A program made the translations under genes and the position numbers. 64,000 bases of DNA, taken from an uncultured Lachnospiraceae bacterium. GTDB lineage: Bacteria; Bacillota; Clostridia; Lachnospirales; Lachnospiraceae. Positions within the stretch are counted from its first letter, which is position 1. Every line of letters starts with the position of its first letter. The DNA is taken from the NCBI GenBank assembly GCA_910584325.1, contig CAJTZH010000002.1, positions 1 to 64,000 on the forward strand. Reading direction: 5' to 3'. Below are positions 16,434-25,173 of this stretch, one piece after another. Under the pieces are notes generated by a model. The model was not told the DNA's origin. It did not search any database and saw only the letters and a program-made list of their open reading frames with translations.

Positions 16434-17846
16434 ATGAAACAGTTTACAGCCTCATTGCAGGATAATGTATCCCAATTAAAAGAAATTCTGCGTTTGGATA
16501 AGAATTTTGATTTAATTTATAAGGATATGCAGATAGATGGTCTGGATGCCGGCTTCTTTTTTATAGACGGATTTGTAGAAGACGGTATCATGCAGCGTAT
16601 ACTGCAGTTTTTTTATGGATTAAAGAAAGAAGACTTTACCAACGCAGATTTTTTTATGTCGGCGGGTGTACCTTATGTTGAAGTTGACGCGGAAACCGAT
16701 GTAGATACAGTTGTCACGAATATTCTTTCCGGCGTTGTGGCGTTTTTTGTCGACGGATTCGACAAATGTATTTTAATAGACTGCCGCACATATCCGGCAA
16801 GAGGAGTGGACGAGCCGTGGAAAGATAAAGTCCTTCGGGGTTCAAGAGACGGATTCGTGGAGACACTGGTATTTAATGCCGCATTGATGAGACGGCGCAT
16901 CAGAGACCCGAAATTCTCCGTAGAAGTGATGCGCGTCGGAGACCGCTCCCGGTCGGATGTGGCTATCTGCTATATAGAGGATAAAGCGGATAAAAAACTT
17001 GTGGCGATGTTAAAGGACAAGCTTTCTAAACTGAGGGTTGAGGCGCTTACAATGAATGTGGAAAGTGTCGCGGAGTGTCTGCTTCCCGGAAAGTGGATAA
17101 ATCCGTTTCCGAAGTTTAAGTATTCGGAACGTCCGGATACGGCGGCGGCAGCAGTTTTTGACGGAAATGTTGTCTTAATGGTGGACAACTGTCCGGCAGT
17201 TATTATTTTGCCAACTTCCATTTTTGACATGCTTGAGGAGGCGGATGATTATTACTTTCCGCCGCTGGTTGGAACGTATATACGTCTTTCACGGTTTCTT
17301 ATCACATTTGGAGCGGTATTCATCACGCCTATCTGGATGCTTTTATTAAATAATCCGCAGTGGGTTCCGGAATGGCTGTCATTTATATTAATAACGGATG
17401 ATATTATGGTGCCTGTAATCTGGCAGTTGTTAATATTGGAAATCGCCATAGACGGTCTGAAACTTGCGGCGGTTAATACGCCAAGCGCGCTATCTACGCC
17501 TCTGAGTGTGGTAGCGGGTATTATAGTCGGTGAATACGCAATCAGTTCAGGGTGGTTTAATGCGGAATCCATGCTTTATATGGCATTTATTACGATTGCG
17601 ACATACTCACAGGCAAGTTTTGAAATGGGGTATGCGTTAAAGTTTTCCCGCGTCATGATATTGGTGCTGACAGCAATATTCGGTATGTGGGGATTTATTG
17701 CAGGAACAGTTATTTTGGTTTGTATGGTAGTTTCAAACCGTACACTTTCAGGGAAAAGTTATATTTATCCGTTCATCCCGTGGAACAAAGACCGGCTGAA
17801 GCGCAAAATATTCCGTGTGCGGCTGCCGCATAGCTATAGCAAGTAA
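16434..17846 (+). CDS. spoVAF: Spore germination protein, SpoVAF/GerA family
   Basis: The 470-residue protein has a large soluble N-terminal half (1-265) followed by about five membrane segments (about 285-445). The soluble part contains GSRDGFVETLVFNAALMRRR, which is the SpoVAF form of the GerAA motif. SpoVAF belongs to the inner spore membrane complex that works with germinant receptors and the SpoVA dipicolinate channel. It is not accompanied by other spoVA or gerB/gerC genes here. It ends 16 bp before eno, so the two may share a transcript. Confidence 0.85.
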   Translation: MKQFTASLQDNVSQLKEILRLDKNFDLIYKDMQIDGLDAGFFFIDGFVEDGIMQRILQFFYGLKKEDFTNADFFMSAGVPYVEVDAETDVDTVVTNILSGVVAFFVDGFDKCILIDCRTYPARGVDEPWKDKVLRGSRDGFVETLVFNAALMRRRIRDPKFSVEVMRVGDRSRSDVAICYIEDKADKKLVAMLKDKLSKLRVEALTMNVESVAECLLPGKWINPFPKFKYSERPDTAAAAVFDGNVVLMVDNCPAVIILPTSIFDMLEEADDYYFPPLVGTYIRLSRFLITFGAVFITPIWMLLLNNPQWVPEWLSFILITDDIMVPVIWQLLILEIAIDGLKLAAVNTPSALSTPLSVVAGIIVGEYAISSGWFNAESMLYMAFITIATYSQASFEMGYALKFSRVMILVLTAIFGMWGFIAGTVILVCMVVSNRTLSGKSYIYPFIPWNKDRLKRKIFRVRLPHSYSK

Positions 17847-17862
17847 AAGGAGGACATGAAAA

Positions 17863-19143
17863 ATGAGTATGATGATTAAAGAAGTAAAGGGAAGACAGAT
17901 TCTGGATTCGAGAGGAAACCCTACCGTTGAGGCAGAAGTTGAATTATATGACGGCTCTAAAGGAAGAGCGGCGTCTCCAAGCGGCGCGTCAACGGGGCGG
18001 TTTGAAGCGTTGGAATTAAGAGATAATGATATGAGCCACTATGGCGGAAAGGGAGTCGAAAAGGCGGCGGAAATTGTAAGTTCAATAATTTGTCCTGCAC
18101 TTAAGGATAAGGACGCGTCTTATGTCAAAAACATCGACGAAATAATGATTGAACTGGACGGGACCAACGATAAAAGCCGTCTTGGCGCGAACTCCATGCT
18201 TGCAGTATCGATTGCCGCATGCAGGGCGGCGGCAAAGTCAAAACAGATATCACTGTATCAGTATATCGGAGGAGTATCCGCGGTCAGAATGCCGGTCCCG
18301 ATGTCAAACATCCTCAATGGAGGATGTCACTCATCCAATAATATCGATATTCAGGAATTTATGATTATGCCGGTAGGCGCATGTTGTTTTAAAGAGGCGC
18401 TTAGATGGTGCAGCGAGGTATATCATACGTTGGGAAAACTGTTAAAAGAACGCGGATTATCAACGGCAGTCGGAGACGAGGGCGGATTTGCGCCGGATTT
18501 ATCCGGAAATGAGGAAGCGATTGAAGTCATTATTGAAGCGGTGGAGAAATCCGGTTATCAGATGGAAAAAGACTTCCTGATTGCGTTAGACGCCGCGGCA
18601 AGCGAGTGGAAAGCGGAAAAAGGGTATCTACTCCCTAAAACAGGGGAATACTATACAACAGAACAGCTCATTGATTACTGGAAAAACTTATGTGAAAAAT
18701 ATCCAATCTGCTCCATTGAGGACCCGCTTGACGAGGAAGACTGGGAAGGCTGGAAAGTAATTACCAGAGAGCTGGGAGATAAAATCCAATTGGTAGGGGA
18801 TGATTTATTTGTTACAAACACTAAAAGACTGGAGTATGGAATTACTAATGGATGTGGCAATTCTATACTTATTAAACTTAATCAAATCGGGACGGTTTCA
18901 GAGACCATAGAAGCGGTAAGGATGGCGAAAGAGGCAGGATATAACGCGATTATCTCCCACCGTTCGGGAGAAACCGAGGATACAACGATAGCGGATTTAG
19001 CGGTGGCGCTGAACGCAGGGCAGATTAAAACCGGCGCGCCATGCCGGAGTGAGCGTACCGCAAAATATAATCGCCTAATCCGTATTGAAGAACAGTTAAA
19101 CGGATTAAGCGAATATAAGAATCCGTTTATGGTGCAAAAATAA
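17863..19143 (+). CDS. eno: Enolase
   Basis: It converts 2-phosphoglycerate to phosphoenolpyruvate in glycolysis. Catalytic Glu206 (GDEGGFAP) and Lys338 (ILIKLNQ), the Mg2+ ligands in LDAAASE, SIEDPL and GDDLF, and the SHRSGETED loop are all intact. At 426 aa it is full length. RBS AAAAGGAGG. It lies right behind spoVAF rather than in a gap/pgk/tpi/gpm cluster, so it may be the only enolase moved here or a second copy. A few usually invariant neighbours differ (GGCHSSNNIDIQEF instead of HA.N..D). Confidence 0.93.
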   Translation: MSMMIKEVKGRQILDSRGNPTVEAEVELYDGSKGRAASPSGASTGRFEALELRDNDMSHYGGKGVEKAAEIVSSIICPALKDKDASYVKNIDEIMIELDGTNDKSRLGANSMLAVSIAACRAAAKSKQISLYQYIGGVSAVRMPVPMSNILNGGCHSSNNIDIQEFMIMPVGACCFKEALRWCSEVYHTLGKLLKERGLSTAVGDEGGFAPDLSGNEEAIEVIIEAVEKSGYQMEKDFLIALDAAASEWKAEKGYLLPKTGEYYTTEQLIDYWKNLCEKYPICSIEDPLDEEDWEGWKVITRELGDKIQLVGDDLFVTNTKRLEYGITNGCGNSILIKLNQIGTVSETIEAVRMAKEAGYNAIISHRSGETEDTTIADLAVALNAGQIKTGAPCRSERTAKYNRLIRIEEQLNGLSEYKNPFMVQK

Positions 19144-19158
19144 ACAATTGTTTTAATA

Positions 19159-19200
19159 ATGCCATGTGCTATAGTTTTATCCTATATCACATGGTATTTT
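19159..19200 (+). terminator. Rho-independent terminator after eno
   Basis: A 16-bp stem with one mismatch and one G-U pair (19159-19174 with 19182-19197) is followed by TTTTATAT. Confidence 0.75.
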
Positions 19201-19227
19201 ATATGTATTAGAAAAATTTTTTTATGA

Positions 19228-19236
19228 TGTTATAAT
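19228..19236 (+). promoter_or_regulatory. Extended -10 promoter of the met operon
   Basis: TGTTATAAT (TG, one base, TATAAT) lies 82 bp upstream of metN; the -35 (TTAGAA at 19208-19213) is weak. The short leader has only a small GGTAA/TTACC hairpin (about 19279-19291) and no SAM or T-box riboswitch that I can see. Confidence 0.45.
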
Positions 19237-19317
19237 GAATATTGTACAGAAATCATCTTGCTATTTTAGGGTTGGAATGGTAAAGTATTACCGTTAAAAG
19301 GAAAAAGGAGCGGTGAA

Positions 19318-20328
19318 ATGAGCAGTATTATCAGACTAGACAAGTTAAAAAAAGAGTATCCTGTCGGAAAGGACTTCATTACTGCGTTGAGTGATATTAA
19401 CCTTGAAATAGAAGCGGGAGAGATTTTCGGCATCATCGGTGCCAGCGGCGCCGGGAAAAGTACGCTGGTAAGGTGTCTGAATCTATTGGAGAAACCGTCG
19501 GACGGACATGTGTATTTTGAGGATGTGGATTTGGCGACGCTTGGCGCAAAGGAATTAAACAAGGCAAGACAGTCCATCTCGATGATTTTTCAGCAGTTTA
19601 ATCTGCTGATGCAGAGGAATGTGTTAAAAAATGTAATGTTTCCGATGGAGATTGCCAAAGTTCCGAAGGAAGAGCGTAAGAAAAGAGCAATGGAACTGTT
19701 GGAGCTGGTGGGATTAAGCGATAAAGCGAAAGTTTATCCTGCGCAGTTATCGGGGGGACAGAAACAGCGTGTCGCCATAGCGAGGGCATTGGCAAATAAT
19801 CCGAAGGTGCTTTTGTGCGATGAGGCGACGAGCGCGCTGGATCCGACAACAACGAGGGAAGTGCTGCAGCTTATCAAAGAAATCAATCAGAAGCTGGGAA
19901 TTACGGTGGTAATCATCACGCATGAGATGATGGTAATCGAATCCATCTGTAATCGTGTGGCAATTATCGCAGAAAGCAGAATTGCGGAGATTGGAGCCGT
20001 AAAGGATATTTTTGCGAAACCGGCGACAGAGGCAGGCAGAAGACTGGTATATCCAGACGGTGAAAGAAACATCGATTTTGGAAACAGCAGATGCATACGC
20101 ATTGTTTTTGACGGCAGGTCGTCGTTTGAACCCGTGATTGCGAACATGATTTTAGACTGTAAGGAACCGGTCAATATTATTTATGCGAATACGAAGAATA
20201 TAAACGGAACGGCGACGGGAGAAATGGTCATTCAGCTTGCGAAAGACGATAAAGTGTTTGACAAAGTATTCGCTTATCTGAAAGCAAGAAATCTGTCTGT
20301 CGAGGAGGTAAAGGGTTATGTTGAGTAA
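19318..20328 (+). CDS. metN: Methionine ABC transporter ATP-binding protein
   Basis: The 336-residue ATPase of the MetNIQ importer. Walker A GASGAGKST is at 41-49, the signature LSGGQKQR and the Walker B LLCDEATSALD follow, and residues about 260-336 form the NIL regulatory domain that senses internal methionine in MetN. RBS AAAAAGGAGCGGTG. The end overlaps metI by 11 bp. Confidence 0.95.
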   Translation: MSSIIRLDKLKKEYPVGKDFITALSDINLEIEAGEIFGIIGASGAGKSTLVRCLNLLEKPSDGHVYFEDVDLATLGAKELNKARQSISMIFQQFNLLMQRNVLKNVMFPMEIAKVPKEERKKRAMELLELVGLSDKAKVYPAQLSGGQKQRVAIARALANNPKVLLCDEATSALDPTTTREVLQLIKEINQKLGITVVIITHEMMVIESICNRVAIIAESRIAEIGAVKDIFAKPATEAGRRLVYPDGERNIDFGNSRCIRIVFDGRSSFEPVIANMILDCKEPVNIIYANTKNINGTATGEMVIQLAKDDKVFDKVFAYLKARNLSVEEVKGYVE

Positions 20329-20980
20329 AGTGATTGTCGATATGCTCATCGAGGGCTTCTGGGATACGATTTATATGACGCTGGCTGCGTCATTGCTTGC
20401 CTATGTTATCGGACTGCCACTTGGGATTGTCCTTGTAATAACAGATAAAGACGGAATCAAGCCAGTTATCTGGCTGAACAGAATCCTTGGAATTATAATT
20501 AATATTCTGCGTTCGGTACCGTTTTTGATTTTGGTGATTACGATTATACCGTTTACAAGATGGGTTATGGGTACTTCCATCGGAACAAACGCGACGATCG
20601 TTCCGCTTGTGGTGGCGGCGGCGCCGTTTGTAGCCCGTGTCGTGGAATCATCTTTAAAGGAAGTTGACGGTGGTGTGATAGAGGCGGCGCAGTCTATGGG
20701 GACGTCGACATTTCAGATTATTTATAAGGTGTTACTGCCGGAATCACTGCCGTCGCTGATTGTCGGCGCAGCGCTGGCAGTCACAACTATTTTAAGTTAT
20801 TCCGCGCTTGCCGGATTTGTCGGCGGCGGCGGACTTGGCGATATCGCGATTCGGTACGGATATAACCGGTATCAGAGCGATATTATGTTAGTTACGGTCG
20901 CATTACTCGTTGTCATTGTTCAGATACTTCAGGGAGTCGGAATGAAGCTTGCAAGAGTCGGTGACAGGAGAAAACGATAG
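20318..20980 (+). CDS. metI: Methionine ABC transporter permease
   Basis: The 220-residue permease has five membrane segments and the coupling-helix motif EAAQSMGTSTFQII that contacts MetN. Overlap with metN and the following metQ confirm the assignment. Confidence 0.95.
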   Translation: MLSKVIVDMLIEGFWDTIYMTLAASLLAYVIGLPLGIVLVITDKDGIKPVIWLNRILGIIINILRSVPFLILVITIIPFTRWVMGTSIGTNATIVPLVVAAAPFVARVVESSLKEVDGGVIEAAQSMGTSTFQIIYKVLLPESLPSLIVGAALAVTTILSYSALAGFVGGGGLGDIAIRYGYNRYQSDIMLVTVALLVVIVQILQGVGMKLARVGDRRKR

Positions 20981-21016
20981 ACAGAACTGCCGAAAGAGGC
21001 AAAGGAGGAGTTTGTT

Positions 21017-21889
21017 ATGAAAAAATTTTTATCACTGGTACTTACTTTTGTATGCGTGCTCTCACTTGCAGCATGCGGAACAAAGGGAAACAATGAGGCA
21101 ACAGATTCTCCGGTAAATGAGCCGGGAAATAATGCCGCGACAACAGCACAGGCACAGCTTACAAAGATTGTAGTCGGCGCGTCGGTGACGCCGCATGCTG
21201 AAATCCTTGCGGTTGTTAAGGATGATTTGGCAGCAGCAGGCTATGAATTGGAAATTGTTGAATTTTCCGATTATGTGATTCCCAATACATCACTTGAGGA
21301 CGGCAGCTTAGATGCGAATTATTTTCAGCATGAGCCATATCTTCTTGACTTTAATAAGGAAAACGGCACGCATCTTGCAGCCGTTGAGCCGATTCACTAT
21401 GAGCCGTTCGGTATCTATGCGGGAAAGAGTGCATCTTTGACGGACCTTCCTGACAAAGCGAAGATTGCGGTGCCGAACGATACCACAAACGAGGCGAGAG
21501 CGTTACTTTTACTGGAGCAGGAGGGACTGATTAAATTAAAAGAGAATGCGGGTATTCAGGCAACGAAGAATGATATCGCGGAAAATCCACATAACTTTGA
21601 GATAGTGGAACTCCAGGCGGAACAGGTGGCGAGAGCGCTGCCGGATGTTCATATTGGTATTATCAACGGAAATAACGCGCTTGCGGCGGGGCTTAACATT
21701 TCCGACGCGCTTGCACAGGAAGCAGCCGATTCTCTCGCAGCCCAGACATATGCAAATGTGCTTGTTGTCAAGGAGGGTAACGAATCGAATCCGGGGATTT
21801 TGGCATTGATTGAGGCACTCACGAGTGAAAAGGTGAAGAAGTATATTAATGAAACATATAATGGCGCCGTTGTCGCGAGTTTTGAATAA
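21017..21889 (+). CDS. metQ: Methionine-binding lipoprotein
   Basis: The 290-residue NlpA/MetQ-family binding protein has a lipoprotein signal with lipobox LAAC (Cys20). The mature part carries the family motifs VGASVTPHAEIL, FSDYVIPN, DANYFQHEPYL and AVPNDTTNEARAL. It captures L- or D-methionine, and family members also bind Met derivatives. RBS AAAGGAGGAG. Confidence 0.95.
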   Translation: MKKFLSLVLTFVCVLSLAACGTKGNNEATDSPVNEPGNNAATTAQAQLTKIVVGASVTPHAEILAVVKDDLAAAGYELEIVEFSDYVIPNTSLEDGSLDANYFQHEPYLLDFNKENGTHLAAVEPIHYEPFGIYAGKSASLTDLPDKAKIAVPNDTTNEARALLLLEQEGLIKLKENAGIQATKNDIAENPHNFEIVELQAEQVARALPDVHIGIINGNNALAAGLNISDALAQEAADSLAAQTYANVLVVKEGNESNPGILALIEALTSEKVKKYINETYNGAVVASFE

Positions 21890-21903
21890 AAAGGAGCTGT
21901 AGA

Positions 21904-22170
21904 ATGAATGAAGTATCAAGAGAGCTTGTAAGGAAGATTGATGCGGAGGTAGAAGAACTGCTGAAAGAAAAACCGGAGGGAAAAATTAACGAACTTGCGC
22001 AGCCAATTATCGCAAGATACGCGAAAGAAGCCGGTATTGATGAGATTGATTTGTTTATTGATTACATGGACCATGTGGCTTTGAACAGCAAAAATATGGT
22101 ATTAAATCAGGAAGGTGAAAAATTATTTGACGAAAAAACGTTAGACAGTCCTGATTTTAAATTATACTGA
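21904..22170 (+). CDS. Unrecognised 88-aa protein in the met operon
   Basis: A small, acidic, helical protein without signal or membrane segment, which I cannot assign. It lies 14 bp after metQ with its own RBS (AAAAAGGAGCTG) and 14 bp before the dehydrogenase gene, so it is clearly part of the transcript. Possible roles such as a partner of the dehydrogenase are pure inference. Confidence 0.7.
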   Translation: MNEVSRELVRKIDAEVEELLKEKPEGKINELAQPIIARYAKEAGIDEIDLFIDYMDHVALNSKNMVLNQEGEKLFDEKTLDSPDFKLY

Positions 22171-22184
22171 TACGGAGAGAGAAC

Positions 22185-23144
22185 ATGAGATTAGCGGTTT
22201 TTAATTACAGAGCAGACGAAGAGGAATTTTTTATTAAGTTTTGTGCACAGTACCATGTGGAAGCTGTTTACATTAAAGAACCGCCGACGGCGGAATCCAT
22301 AGAGAAAGCGTTGGGCTGTGACTGCGCATCGATTATAACATCGCCTGTTCGAAAAGCGGAACTGGATGCGTTTCAGAAAGCGGGCGTGCGTTTTGTTTCA
22401 ACCAGGACAATTGGGTTTGACCATATTGATATGAATTATGCAAAAGAGCTGGGAATCGGCGTGGGAAATGTTTCTTATTCTCCAAACAGCGTGGCGGAGT
22501 ATACGGTAATGCTGATTCTGATGGCAAACCGCAGGCTAAAGACGATTATGGCGCGTGGGCTGGGACAGGATTATTCACTGAAAGGGGTTCGGGGCACGGA
22601 ACTTCGCAAGCAGACGGTCGGCGTGGTCGGAACGGGTCAGATTGGCAGAAACGTTATTCATAACTTGTCGGGGTTTGGCTGTAACATTATCGCATATGAT
22701 AAGTATGAAAATGATGAGGTAAAGCAGTATGCCAGATATGTGAGTATGGATGAACTGCTTGCGAAAGCGGACGTCATTACGTTCCATATCCCGGGAAACG
22801 ATGATAATTACCATATGATAGATAAAAGCGCTTTCGGCAAAATGAAAGACGGCGTGACGATTATTAACACCGCGAGAGGAACGCTTATCGACACAAAGAC
22901 GCTGATTGATGCCGTTGAATGTGGAAAAGTCGGCGCGGCGGCACTTGATGTTGTGGAAAACGAGCAGGCAATTTACTATAAGGATTATAAATACATGCCT
23001 GTAAACCATCATGACATGGCAATTTTAAATTCGTTCCCGAATGTGATTATGACGCCGCATACCGCATTTTTTACGGATATGGCGGTCAGCGATATGGTGG
23101 AGCATTCTATTGTGAGCTGTCTGAAATTTACGGAAACATTATAA
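22185..23144 (+). CDS. VanH/D-lactate dehydrogenase-like D-2-hydroxyacid dehydrogenase
   Basis: The 319-residue enzyme reduces a 2-oxo acid to the D-hydroxy acid with NAD(P)H. The dinucleotide-binding motif GVVGTGQIGRNV is near residue 146, the catalytic Arg lies in INTARGTLID, and the Glu/His pair is in VVENE and MTPHTAFF. The pattern STRTIGFDHIDMNYAKELGI and SPNSVAEYTVMLILMANR is closest in my reading to VanH and fermentative D-lactate dehydrogenases. No ligase or dipeptidase (VanA, VanX) is nearby, so a vancomycin-resistance role is not supported. Its place in the methionine operon suggests a sulfur 2-oxo acid as possible substrate, which is inference. Confidence 0.82.
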   Translation: MRLAVFNYRADEEEFFIKFCAQYHVEAVYIKEPPTAESIEKALGCDCASIITSPVRKAELDAFQKAGVRFVSTRTIGFDHIDMNYAKELGIGVGNVSYSPNSVAEYTVMLILMANRRLKTIMARGLGQDYSLKGVRGTELRKQTVGVVGTGQIGRNVIHNLSGFGCNIIAYDKYENDEVKQYARYVSMDELLAKADVITFHIPGNDDNYHMIDKSAFGKMKDGVTIINTARGTLIDTKTLIDAVECGKVGAAALDVVENEQAIYYKDYKYMPVNHHDMAILNSFPNVIMTPHTAFFTDMAVSDMVEHSIVSCLKFTETL

Positions 23145-23155
23145 AAACATAAAAG

Positions 23156-23200
23156 AAACTGCCGCGTGATGTTTTATACATCATTGCGCGGCAGTTTTTA
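23156..23200. terminator. Bidirectional terminator
   Basis: The long stem AAACTGCCGCGTGATG / CATCATTGCGCGGCAGTTT (23156-23171 and 23179-23197) lies between the convergent dehydrogenase and beta-glucosidase genes and has T-runs on both strands. Confidence 0.9.
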
Positions 23201-23222
23201 TTTTGCCTGATGTGGAATATTG

Positions 23223-24536
23223 TTAAGGAAGCTTATTGTTTGCAATTAAATTCTGATACCAGAACGCGGAATCTTTAAAAATTCGCTTTTGCGTCCGGTA
23301 ATCTACAAAAATAATGCCGAATCTCGGGTCGTATCCCGTATGCCACTCATAATTATCCATAAGGGACCAGTGCAGATAGCCGCGGATATCACAGCCTTCG
23401 TCAATGGCGCGTTCCATTTCAGAAAGATACTGATATAAGAAATCAATACGGTCCGCGTCGTGTACTTTGCCGTCGGCATAAATGCGGTCGTTGCATGCGA
23501 CGCCGTTTTCCGAAATGTAAATAGGGAGCTGATACCGCTCATATAGGGATTGTAACCCATAATGCATAATTTTTGGAGAGACAGGCCAGCCGAGGGCGGT
23601 TCTTGGGAAGCCCTGATACCGTTTCACATAACCCTGTTCGTCGCACTGCTGGCCGTTGTAAATATTGATTCCCATGAAATCTACAGGTTGTTGAATAACG
23701 GATAGTTCTTTTTCCGACAGATGCAGCATCCGAATGCCGTTTTTGCCAAGAATGGCAGGGTCAAGGAACCAGTTGTGTGAAAAGCCGATGCCCTCACCGA
23801 CTGTCGGGAAAGATAGTTTATTTGCCATGTGACGCGCGTCCGGGGTATCATCTACAGGATGACAGAGCGTGCCGGTGGTAGCGGTTCCAATCAGGATAGG
23901 CTGTTTTGCATATTTTCTCATCTCGATAACCGCTTTTGCGTGGCAGAGAAGGATATTTCGCATAACTTCGCAAAGCTCTTTTTCATTAAGGCGCAGTCCC
24001 GGCGCGTGGACGCCGGTTTCATGACCCAGCATGGCGATGCATTGTGGTTCGTTAATCGGACAGAACATCGTTACACGGTCGGAAAAATGTTCGATAACTC
24101 TCCCGGCATAATATGCAAACGCGTCGCTTATGCCATTCCAAAGAAAGCCGCCCTTATCTTGTAAAGCCTGCGGCAAATCCCAATGATAGAGCGTTATAAT
24201 CGGAGTAATGTGGCAGGCGGTCAACTCATTGACCAGACTGTCATAGAACGCGAAGCCTTTGGCGTTTTTGGTGGTATCACCGCTTGGAAACAGTCTTGTC
24301 CACGAAATAGAAAAGCGGTATGCCTTTAATCCCAGCTCTTTCATCAGGGCAACATCTTCTTTCATGCGGTGGTAATGGTCGCAGGCAGTGTCTCCGCTTT
24401 CGCCGTTTGCGGTTCTGCCTGCCGTATGGGAAAATGTATCCCAGATGGAAGTACCGCGCCCGTCTTCCAACGCTGCGCCTTCGACCTGGTAAGCCGCCGT
24501 AGCTGCGCCCCATAAGAAGTTTTTAGGAAATCCCAT
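23223..24536 (-). CDS. GH1 beta-glucosidase
   Basis: The 437-residue retaining enzyme has the family start FPKNFLWGAATAAYQVEG, acid/base Glu163 in INEP and nucleophile Glu343 in YISENG. GH1 beta-glucosidases hydrolyse cellobiose and aryl glucosides; residues typical for 6-phospho substrates (the basic cluster near the C-terminus) are not obvious, so unphosphorylated sugars are likely. No signal peptide, so it acts in the cytoplasm. RBS AGGAGAG on the minus strand. A 20-bp inverted repeat 19 bp upstream may be its operator. Confidence 0.9.
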   Translation of the reverse strand: MGFPKNFLWGAATAAYQVEGAALEDGRGTSIWDTFSHTAGRTANGESGDTACDHYHRMKEDVALMKELGLKAYRFSISWTRLFPSGDTTKNAKGFAFYDSLVNELTACHITPIITLYHWDLPQALQDKGGFLWNGISDAFAYYAGRVIEHFSDRVTMFCPINEPQCIAMLGHETGVHAPGLRLNEKELCEVMRNILLCHAKAVIEMRKYAKQPILIGTATTGTLCHPVDDTPDARHMANKLSFPTVGEGIGFSHNWFLDPAILGKNGIRMLHLSEKELSVIQQPVDFMGINIYNGQQCDEQGYVKRYQGFPRTALGWPVSPKIMHYGLQSLYERYQLPIYISENGVACNDRIYADGKVHDADRIDFLYQYLSEMERAIDEGCDIRGYLHWSLMDNYEWHTGYDPRFGIIFVDYRTQKRIFKDSAFWYQNLIANNKLP

Positions 24537-24554
24537 AATAATCTCTCCTGTTCT

Positions 24555-24574
24555 AAACTATTTGTTAATAGTTT
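24555..24574 (-). promoter_or_regulatory. Inverted repeat upstream of the beta-glucosidase, possible operator
   Basis: AAACTATT and AATAGTTT form a perfect 8-bp inverted repeat around TGTT, placed just before the ribosome-binding site of the GH1 gene. It differs from the LacI sites near 27.6 and 28.0 kb. Confidence 0.4.
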
Positions 24575-24610
24575 ATCACATAAAATGGGAAAAACAAGAG
24601 GTTTTCAAGA

Positions 24611-24639
24611 TTGAATATCACGGTGGAATGAATTATAAT
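24611..24639 (+). promoter_or_regulatory. Sigma-A promoter of yqeY
   Basis: TTGAAT (24611-24616), 17 bp and TATAAT (24634-24639), 26 bp upstream of the start. Confidence 0.75.
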
Positions 24640-24665
24640 ATGAGAATAATCAGGAGGTAGACACT

Positions 24666-25103
24666 ATGAAGTTTGAAACATTACAAAAAGCAATGACAGA
24701 CGCCATGAAGGCAAGAGATAAAGCAAGGAAGGATTCCCTTTCCGTGCTGGTATCGGCGGCTAAGAAAAGCGCTATTGATGCTGGGTGCAGAGAGGATATT
24801 TCGGAAGAAATGGTTGACGCGGCAATTTTAAAAGAGATTAAGAGTGTAAAGGAGCAGATTGAGACGTGTCCGGCAGACAGGACGGAGTTAAAGGCAGAGT
24901 ATGAGGCAAGGCTTGCAGTGATGTCGGAATTTGCTCCGAAAATGCTCTCTGCCGAGGAGGTGAGGGCAGTTCTTAACGAGAAGTTTGCCGATGTTATCGC
25001 GACAAAGAATAAGGGACAGATTATGAAAGCCGTGATGGCGGAGTTAAAGGGTAAGGCAGACGGAAAGGTGATTAACGAAGTTGTGGCACAACTGTGTCAA
25101 TAG
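24666..25103 (+). CDS. YqeY/GatB-tail domain protein
   Basis: A 145-residue stand-alone YqeY protein: helical N-terminal half with 'TDAMKARDK.RKDSLSVL' and the C-terminal tRNA-interacting tail domain like that of GatB (NKGQIMKAVMAELKGKADGK, VAQL). The family is thought to affect tRNA-dependent amidation, but the function is not proven. RBS AATCAGGAGG; it has its own promoter and terminator and is unrelated to the sugar genes around it. Confidence 0.88.
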   Translation: MKFETLQKAMTDAMKARDKARKDSLSVLVSAAKKSAIDAGCREDISEEMVDAAILKEIKSVKEQIETCPADRTELKAEYEARLAVMSEFAPKMLSAEEVRAVLNEKFADVIATKNKGQIMKAVMAELKGKADGKVINEVVAQLCQ

Positions 25104-25120
25104 GGATAACGACAAGATTA

Positions 25121-25163
25121 AGAGGCGGTGCAGGTTTGTGATAAAACCTGCACCGCTTTTTAA
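25121..25163. terminator. Bidirectional terminator
   Basis: A 13-bp perfect stem, GCGGTGCAGGTTT (25125-25137) / AAACCTGCACCGC (25144-25156), is followed by TTTTT. It separates convergent yqeY and the GH94 gene. Confidence 0.9.
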
Positions 25164-25173
25164 TGTCTGTTTT

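Noticed and set aside
19144..19317. Methionine riboswitch upstream of metNIQ
   Set aside because: The leader after the promoter is only about 75 nt with a small hairpin; no S-box or other SAM-binding pattern.
22185..23144. VanH as part of a vancomycin-resistance cluster
   Set aside because: No VanA-type ligase, VanX dipeptidase or VanRS near it; the gene belongs to the methionine operon.
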